From contig JALLAP010004134.1 in NCBI GenBank assembly GCA_036939355.1, positions 1-12,062 on the forward strand: DNA of 12,062 nucleotides, given 5' to 3'. A program made the position numbers and the translations under genes. This DNA is from Thalassiosira profunda (Eukaryota > Bacillariophyta > Thalassiosirophyceae > Thalassiosirales > Thalassiosiraceae). This document shows, piece after piece, positions 7,649 through 12,062 of this stretch (the stretch's first letter is position 1; every line of letters begins with the position of its first letter). The notes under the pieces are model-generated. The model searched no databases. It was not told the DNA's origin and saw nothing but the letters and a program-made list of their open reading frames with translations.

Positions 7649-7905
7649 GGCGGCCTCATCCGCGTCGGGGGTTGCAAATCGCCCTCCAGCGCTCCGACGA
7701 CCGCCCTCCGCGCCCCCCACCACTCCTACTTGGTCGGCCGAGGCAGCGGCAGCAGCGGGCCCTTCAGTTTCGAGCGCAACCGCCTCTATTCTCGCCCATC
7801 GTGGTGGGGGTGGCCTGGACGCCTCGCCCCGCATCTGGCGTCGGCGAGGGCTCGTTCTTGCGCGTGGCCATGTTCCAATGCCACAATTCATTGGGGTGGT
7901 ACATT

Positions 7906-7938
7906 GGGAGGGGGCGGGGGGCGTTCGGGCGGCCGGGG
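7906..7938 (+). other. G-quadruplex motif
   Basis: Runs of three or more G at 7906-7908, 7910-7914, 7916-7921, 7927-7929 and 7935-7938 are separated by loops of 1 to 5 bases. This meets the usual G3+N1-7 pattern on the plus strand. Function unknown. Confidence 0.6.
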
Positions 7939-9482
7939 AGGTGCTGAATTTACCCCAGAGTGCTGGCATGATCGGGGTGATTTTGCAAGGTTTGGGGGGT
8001 GATGAGTTTTGGACTGGCAGCGGTCCATGTGACGGATTAGAGTGGTTCCGACTGGCCCCATTCCCACCAGAAGCATCATTGGGGGCCATGGAGAGTTGGG
8101 GGGCAGCAAGGGAGGTGCAGGGATCGGTCTAGGCGATGAAAGGGTGGGCGAGGACGCTTTTGAGAGGCGTGAAAATGCCGAGTTGGAGGGGAGGGATCGG
8201 GATAGGGGCCGAAATACAAGATGCTGAGCTGGGGCACGACTCTTTGGGGTGGGAACTGCCATCTGTGGGCCTGGGGTTGGGAAGTTTCTCTGGATTCGTG
8301 TGATTCGGTGGAGCTCGAGGACGGGTGCTCGATCGAGGGGAGCTCCCGGTGGGTCGTGACCGTCGACGGTGCGGAGCGGCCGGTCGTTCCCTATCAACCA
8401 GCCATGATGAGACCTCTTCTTGACCAAGTACAGAAAGGTTTGGGCGTATCGATTGGCCGGGGAGAAGAGCTTGCGGGCAGAAAATCGAGCCGGCCACCGG
8501 GAAAGCGGCTGAAAGCGCCAAAACGGCTGCGCCGGTTTGAGTGGGCAGGGAGGAGGATTGGAAGCATTTCGAGGGAAACGCCGGCACACGACTCCTCTTG
8601 GATAACGAACCGAGCGATGTGTGGCCATGGCACGGCCCAGAAAGGCGACAACATCGATTGACACAGCATTACGTTCGCAGAGGAGGTGGATTCTGGCCCC
8701 AAAAAAGGCGAAATCGCGGTCCTTCGGCTCACAAAGCCCGATATGCACCGGAATTTTGCCATCGCCTTCCCCAGTGGGACCAATGCAATGATGTTTGAGC
8801 CTCGGAGCGAGCGCTAAGGCATTCTAGGGCTGCACATACTCGATTTTTATTTTTACCATACAACCACTACCTAGATGGAAGTGCAGTCCCACACAGAATA
8901 CTGGCGCCTCCAGAGCCAATCCCGACCCCCAGCCGCCCCACACTACCCCAGGAGGGTACGCTGGGTGCATTGTTGGCCCCGCCGCTCGTCGGATTGCTCG
9001 TCTGATGGAGCACATCGTCGCTGCGGAGGGGCTTTGAGAGGCTAGCGCGACTAAAAATGCGTGACCTCTGACGCCCCGCGACTTTCCGGTGCCGCTGTCT
9101 ACACCGAGTCGCGGATGGGGTCGCAAGTCGCCCAATTCCGTCTAGGGGCTTCGCGATGGCGGCCTCCGACATCCGGTAACTGAGGTCGTGGTAGAATCGG
9201 GTTTGTGTCACACACTCACACGCGAGTCACACGAGAGACGAATACGCGCGGGTGCCCAATCAAGGGTAAAAATGAAAGAGGAGACCACGAAACCAAACTG
9301 GTTGGACCACCAATCCAACCACCAGACCACGGCGGACAGACTTTCCGCCTCCACTCCCCTTCCCTCCCCCAAGCGCCCGCCCCCTGTCTGCCCGCCGCGC
9401 CCTCACCACGGCCAGGTCTAAGCCCGGCAGCTCTGTCCCTGGCTCGGCGCTGCACCTCGAGCGGCCGCGGGGCGCCGCGGAT

Positions 9483-9761
9483 CTAAGAGGTTTTCTTTTT
9501 ATCCCGAAGGTAGGACACCCTCCTACAATACTCATCACCACTGATCCACCGACCTCCTCCGCGCCTCTTCCTCCCGCGGCGGAGGACCTCGCCTCCCATC
9601 AGGAGGCTGTTGTTGCCCCTCCTGCCTGCGCCTGCGCGGGTCGCCGAAGGAGGGTCCGGTCTGCGCCTCCGTCGCCTGTCTGCCGCGTCGATGAAGGGCA
9701 GCGCCACCAAGCTGCAAAACGCAACGAAGAAGATGCAGTCCAGCAGCGGTCCGTTCTCCAT
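9483..9761 (-). CDS. Putative small single-pass membrane protein, 92 aa
   Basis: No family recognised. ATG at 9761 gives MENGPLLDC followed by a hydrophobic helix (about residues 6-24, LLDCIFFVAFCSLVALPFI), an arginine run (29-34), a Pro/Arg/Gly-rich linker, and a basic tail ending SYLRDKKKTS. The helix with a flanking positive cluster suggests a signal anchor with a cytosolic C-tail. The frame stays open upstream into the TPR gene, but that part is antisense and not expected to be coding. The 230-bp gap to the TPR gene would be a divergent promoter. Competing overlapping frames on the same strand lack such a segment, which favours this one. Confidence 0.4.
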   Translation of the reverse strand: MENGPLLDCIFFVAFCSLVALPFIDAADRRRRRRPDPPSATRAGAGRRGNNSLLMGGEVLRRGRKRRGGGRWISGDEYCRRVSYLRDKKKTS

Positions 9762-9990
9762 GCTCGGCCAATCGATAAGAGGGTAGACCCAAAAGCTGCA
9801 GCCAAGTGCCTTCCTGTTCGTCCAAATAAAAATGCTTTGAAACTTCGATTGAATTTGAAAATATGATTTGAATTTCAAATCTTTGAATCGGCTGAATCCA
9901 GAGGTGACCACACGAACGTGTTGCTTGGCGCGCCGACAAGATCCAAGAGATATCCGGCGCTGGGCGTTGGCGCGCCAAGAGAGTAAAGAG
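9762..9990. promoter_or_regulatory. Divergent promoter region with twin TTGGCGCGCC sites
   Basis: TTGGCGCGCC appears at 9925-9934 and 9967-9976, 42 bp apart, just upstream of the TPR start at 9991. The second copy is a full 12-bp palindrome (9967-9978). The sites resemble E2F/DP binding sites (TTSSCGC core). Upstream lies an AT-rich patch with a palindrome of two 8-bp arms around one base (9865-9881). Binding is inferred from motif likeness only. Confidence 0.45.
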
Positions 9991-11070
9991 ATGTCCGGCC
10001 CTACCAGTGGGTTTGCGGAGACCGCGGTGGCAACCGCCCATCCGGTGATGGGGAAGAATGCAGGCGAGGAGGCAGAGGCCTCCCCTCGCATGTTTTTTAC
10101 GACGTCCGACCTCGTCGAACGGATGAACGCGGCGATGGCCGATGCCGAGGTTCCTTCTCAAGACGGCGGGGGCTTCGAGTTGCAACGCAAACTGCCCGAC
10201 GGGTCCTACCGCCGCGCCGAGGAGAGCGAGATGGCCGCGGCGGATTTCCAGGCGAAGATGAAGCAGGCGAGCGGGATGATCAAGGATCTGGATCCGCGAC
10301 AAAAGATCGAGTGGGCAACGCACCAAAGGAAGGAGGGGAACGCGCTCTTTGCGAGGGGGGAGTACAAGGAGGCGATGGACGTGTATCTGACGTGCTTGGT
10401 GGCCATGGATGGCCAACAATCTGATGCATCGACGGACGATCAAGTCGACGAGGAAATCAAACTGCCGGTGTTGCTCAACCTGGCGCTTTCTGCCCTCAAA
10501 CTGGGCATGCCCTCGAAAGCCGAGCAGTTCTGCAACTACGCCCTGGAAACGGAGGCGGGCCAACGGTCCGTCAAGGCGTACTTCCGTCGAGGACGGGTGC
10601 GCATGCTCATGGGACACTACGTGTCGGCCGAGCTAGATTTGGACAAGGCGCTGGATCTCAATGCCGAGAGGGCCGATGCAGATGGGAGCGACGAGGCCGA
10701 GAGCGAACGAAAGACAATACTGCGGGAGAAGCAAAAGCTGACCCGGTTGATCAACCAGGCCGAGAAGAATCAGAGGCAGCAGAAGAAGGCGATGGAGAAG
10801 CTGTTCCAGTCCGAGGAGATGGGCGATCGAGTTATCCAGACAGGGCTCTATCCCGAGAAGAAGGAGGTAGTGCCAACGCGGCAAGAGGATCCGGATCCTT
10901 TGGAGGAACACCTCGAACTGAGCTGCTTCCAGTGGTATGTGCGGATGATTGGACGGTGCGCTGAGAAGCTGCTGGATATCATCGGCCACGAGGACGAGGG
11001 CGACGTCCAGGACATTCCGGTGGATCGGGACCTTCTGAACAGTTTGATGAATCAAAAGAAGAATGCTTAG
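9991..11070 (+). CDS. Tetratricopeptide-repeat (TPR) protein
   Basis: 359 aa from ATG 9991 (G at -3). An in-frame ATG at 9868 would add 41 residues of unlikely composition across the promoter motifs, so it was not chosen. Three TPR units are seen: 107-140 (KIEWATHQRKEGNALFARGEYKEAMDVY), 157-190 (LPVLLNLALSALKLGMPSKAEQFCNYAL) and 194-227 (VKAYFRRGRVRMLMGHYVSAELDLDKAL). The arrangement is that of TPR domains in co-chaperones and TPR-type immunophilins (TTC4, AIP or FKBP-like). A charged helix (about 235-275) follows, probably coiled coil, then a C-terminal segment with ELSCFQWYVRMIGRCAEKLLDII that I do not recognise. There is no FKBP catalytic domain. Likely a soluble adaptor that binds Hsp70/Hsp90 tails or another partner; the partner is unknown. 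No introns. It converges with the 11222-11638 gene. Confidence 0.85.
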   Translation: MSGPTSGFAETAVATAHPVMGKNAGEEAEASPRMFFTTSDLVERMNAAMADAEVPSQDGGGFELQRKLPDGSYRRAEESEMAAADFQAKMKQASGMIKDLDPRQKIEWATHQRKEGNALFARGEYKEAMDVYLTCLVAMDGQQSDASTDDQVDEEIKLPVLLNLALSALKLGMPSKAEQFCNYALETEAGQRSVKAYFRRGRVRMLMGHYVSAELDLDKALDLNAERADADGSDEAESERKTILREKQKLTRLINQAEKNQRQQKKAMEKLFQSEEMGDRVIQTGLYPEKKEVVPTRQEDPDPLEEHLELSCFQWYVRMIGRCAEKLLDIIGHEDEGDVQDIPVDRDLLNSLMNQKKNA

Positions 11071-11221
11071 GTAGTAACACTGGAAGTCTGTCTTTCAGCC
11101 TCAGCTCGCTCTCCCTCCACCCGCGATGTGGCTTGTATTGCTGCTGCGTCCTTCCCACTCTGCTCATCATTTGTTTTGCCCATCAAATCTTTGCTGGATG
11201 TGGCGATACTTCGTTGCACGG

Positions 11222-11638
11222 CTACCAAAATTTGGTCACCTGCCGTTGCAGCCCCGGAGATTCCTGATGGCGAGATTCAGATGGAGATACGAAGCGATGC
11301 GTCATTTTCCGAGCCAGAGACACCAACCGGCTGCCACCACTGACTCCGTTGTGGTACGCGTCGACGTAAATTTGCTTCCTCTCTTCCATCTTCTGATCGT
11401 GCCAGTAGCCCATTGCGCAGTATCCCGCCACTCCGCTGGCCAACATTACGCCGCCCAGTATCTTGGGAAAGTGTTTCTTCGAGTAGAAGTATTTGCGGAA
11501 GGTGGACGTGGCGGATGTGTGATGGAGGGCGGACATTGTTTGGACTGCCCTCGTGACTTGGCATGTCGACTGACGTTGACGAAGGCCGGGCGATGCACCC
11601 GGGACCTTGCTAGACGAGGATGAAGGTGGCGGGTTCAT
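11222..11638 (-). CDS. Small single-pass membrane protein, possibly mitochondrial
   Basis: I do not recognise the family. ATG 11638 gives 138 aa; alternatives are ATG 11701 (159 aa) and ATG 11536 (104 aa). The N-terminal third is Ser/Thr/Arg/Gln-rich and nearly free of acidic residues (SSSSSKVPGASPGLRQRQ...), like a mitochondrial targeting sequence. A central hydrophobic helix (KILGGVMLASGVAGYCAMGYW) follows a basic stretch (FRKYFYSKKHFP) and precedes a charged segment (HDQKMEERKQIYVDAYHNG). This is the general build of small accessory subunits of the inner mitochondrial membrane, but that assignment is inference. The last 20 or so residues are less protein-like, so an unnoticed intron near the 3' end (for example a donor at CAG|GTGACC) is possible. 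Confidence 0.5.
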   Translation of the reverse strand: MNPPPSSSSSKVPGASPGLRQRQSTCQVTRAVQTMSALHHTSATSTFRKYFYSKKHFPKILGGVMLASGVAGYCAMGYWHDQKMEERKQIYVDAYHNGVSGGSRLVSLARKMTHRFVSPSESRHQESPGLQRQVTKFW

Positions 11639-11701
11639 TTTATTGCAGATAAGACGCGTAGTGTGCAGTGGTGCACCCGATGGACGAGATATGTGGACCA
11701 A

Positions 11702-12062
11702 TGCTGGGACAACTGAGAGCCTCGTTACGAATGTCGTCGATAGGTGACGAGGCGCTTCTTGCTGTGACGGCGCAGATCTGGCTCGTTGTATTGGTTACGA
11801 TTACAATTTAGAGGTGCTGTTGGCTGGCCGGCAAGAGAGGAATGAAGCCCGGAGGATTGGTGCTTGTTTTGTGCTTGTGCTTGTGTGGCGTGTGGCGTTG
11901 AGCGAGGTGGTTTGAGGCGTCGCTCGCTCGCGCGCGTCGGCCGGGCGAAGTCGTTGATTTGGTTGCGTGGCTGGTGGTTGAAGCCCGAAGATGCCCGTCT
12001 CAAATTTGCGTGCGTGTCGGCAAAGTGTCCATCAGACACTGTTCCTCAAGGCTCAATTGTTC
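11702..12062. other. No supported gene at the right edge
   Basis: One 104-codon minus-strand frame (11725-12039) is rich in Arg, His, Gln, Asn and Ser and has no hydrophobic core or motif; I do not call it. The stretch contains GC-rich simple sequence (about 11925-11940, GCTCGCTCGCGCGCG) and TGTG-rich runs. It is most likely the upstream region of the 11222-11638 gene and of something beyond the edge. Confidence 0.4.

Larger units (their letters stand above)
7168..9482. other. 2.3-kb stretch without a convincing gene
   Basis: Open frames here, up to 286 codons, overlap one another on both strands and are low-complexity (Pro, Arg, Gly or Ser rich) with no recognisable domain. I found no tRNA B-box, rRNA or snRNA signature by eye. 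It holds the TrxR upstream region (7168-7250), an inverted repeat (7490-7513), a 39-codon ORF, a repeated CGCCATTTTCC motif (7591-7601, 7612-7622), a G-rich block, and an unremarkable remainder. It may contain a long noncoding transcript, UTRs or an unrecognised spliced gene. Confidence 0.5.

Noticed and set aside
7411..7947. 178-codon plus-strand open frame
   Set aside because: Arg/Pro/Gln-rich, no domain, and overlaps the more protein-like 39-codon frame at 7529 in another frame.
7888..8748. 286-codon minus-strand open frame
   Set aside because: Pro/Arg/Ser-rich with no hydrophobic core or motif; overlaps other similarly long frames on both strands, as expected from GC-rich DNA with few stops.
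9451..9485. XhoI/NotI/NarI/SacII-like sites in a row resembling a cloning polylinker
   Set aside because: GC-rich sequence makes such sites common, and no vector sequence flanks them.
9868..9990. 41-residue N-terminal extension of the TPR protein
   Set aside because: It would place the twin TTGGCGCGCC motifs and the AT-rich palindrome inside coding sequence and has no recognisable content; ATG 9991 has a better context.
9535..10617. 360-codon minus-strand frame covering the TPR gene start
   Set aside because: Mostly antisense to the TPR domain; His/Arg/Leu-rich composition typical of a shadow frame.
11068..11100. Similarity of the sequence after the TPR stop (TAGGTAGTAACACTGG) to 3350-3365
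   Set aside because: Only about 15 bases with a one-base gap and no wider likeness; probably chance.
1..12062. CRISPR arrays, transposons, phage or toxin systems
   Set aside because: No regularly spaced repeats, transposase or integrase frames, or long terminal repeats seen; gene content is eukaryotic housekeeping.

Overview
Nuclear DNA of a compact eukaryotic genome, most likely an aquatic protist or alga of the stramenopile type. This placement is an inference. It rests on two short GT-AG introns (80 and 82 bp), eukaryote-only families (CDC50/LEM3, eukaryotic AdoMet decarboxylase), and a thioredoxin reductase that ends in a selenocysteine motif (Gly-Cys-UGA-Gly-stop). That motif argues against fungi and land plants, which lost the selenocysteine machinery.

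Layout, left to right. (1) 1-1046 (+): 3' part of an S-adenosylmethionine decarboxylase gene, cut by the window edge at its self-cleavage site. (2) 1144-about 3073 (-): a two- or three-exon gene for a multi-pass membrane protein resembling PqiA, with an 80-bp intron and a problem in its N-terminal reading frame. (3) 3456-4830 (+): a CDC50/LEM3-type phospholipid-flippase subunit with one 82-bp intron and an unusual cysteine-rich insert. (4) 5254-7167 (-): a large selenocysteine thioredoxin reductase with an extra N-terminal thioredoxin-like domain. A strong hairpin follows the UGA, and a SECIS-like structure lies at 4904-4992. (5) 7168-9482: a 2.3-kb stretch without a convincing gene, holding promoter-like motifs, a G-quadruplex motif and one candidate 39-codon ORF. 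(6) 9483-9761 (-): a possible small single-pass membrane protein, divergent from (7) 9991-11070 (+), a TPR protein. (8) 11222-11638 (-): a small, possibly mitochondrial, single-pass membrane protein. (9) 11702-12062: nothing supported.

Genes alternate between convergent pairs (1/2, 3/4, 7/8) and divergent pairs (2/3, 6/7), with short shared gaps. The genes do not form a pathway. They are ordinary cell-biology genes: polyamine synthesis, lipid asymmetry, thiol redox, chaperone-like TPR. The most notable object is the selenoprotein reductase with its recoding signals: a UGA in the C-terminal redox tetrapeptide, a 40-nt hairpin a few bases after it, and a SECIS candidate about 260 nt further on, inside the convergent 3' region of the flippase-subunit gene.
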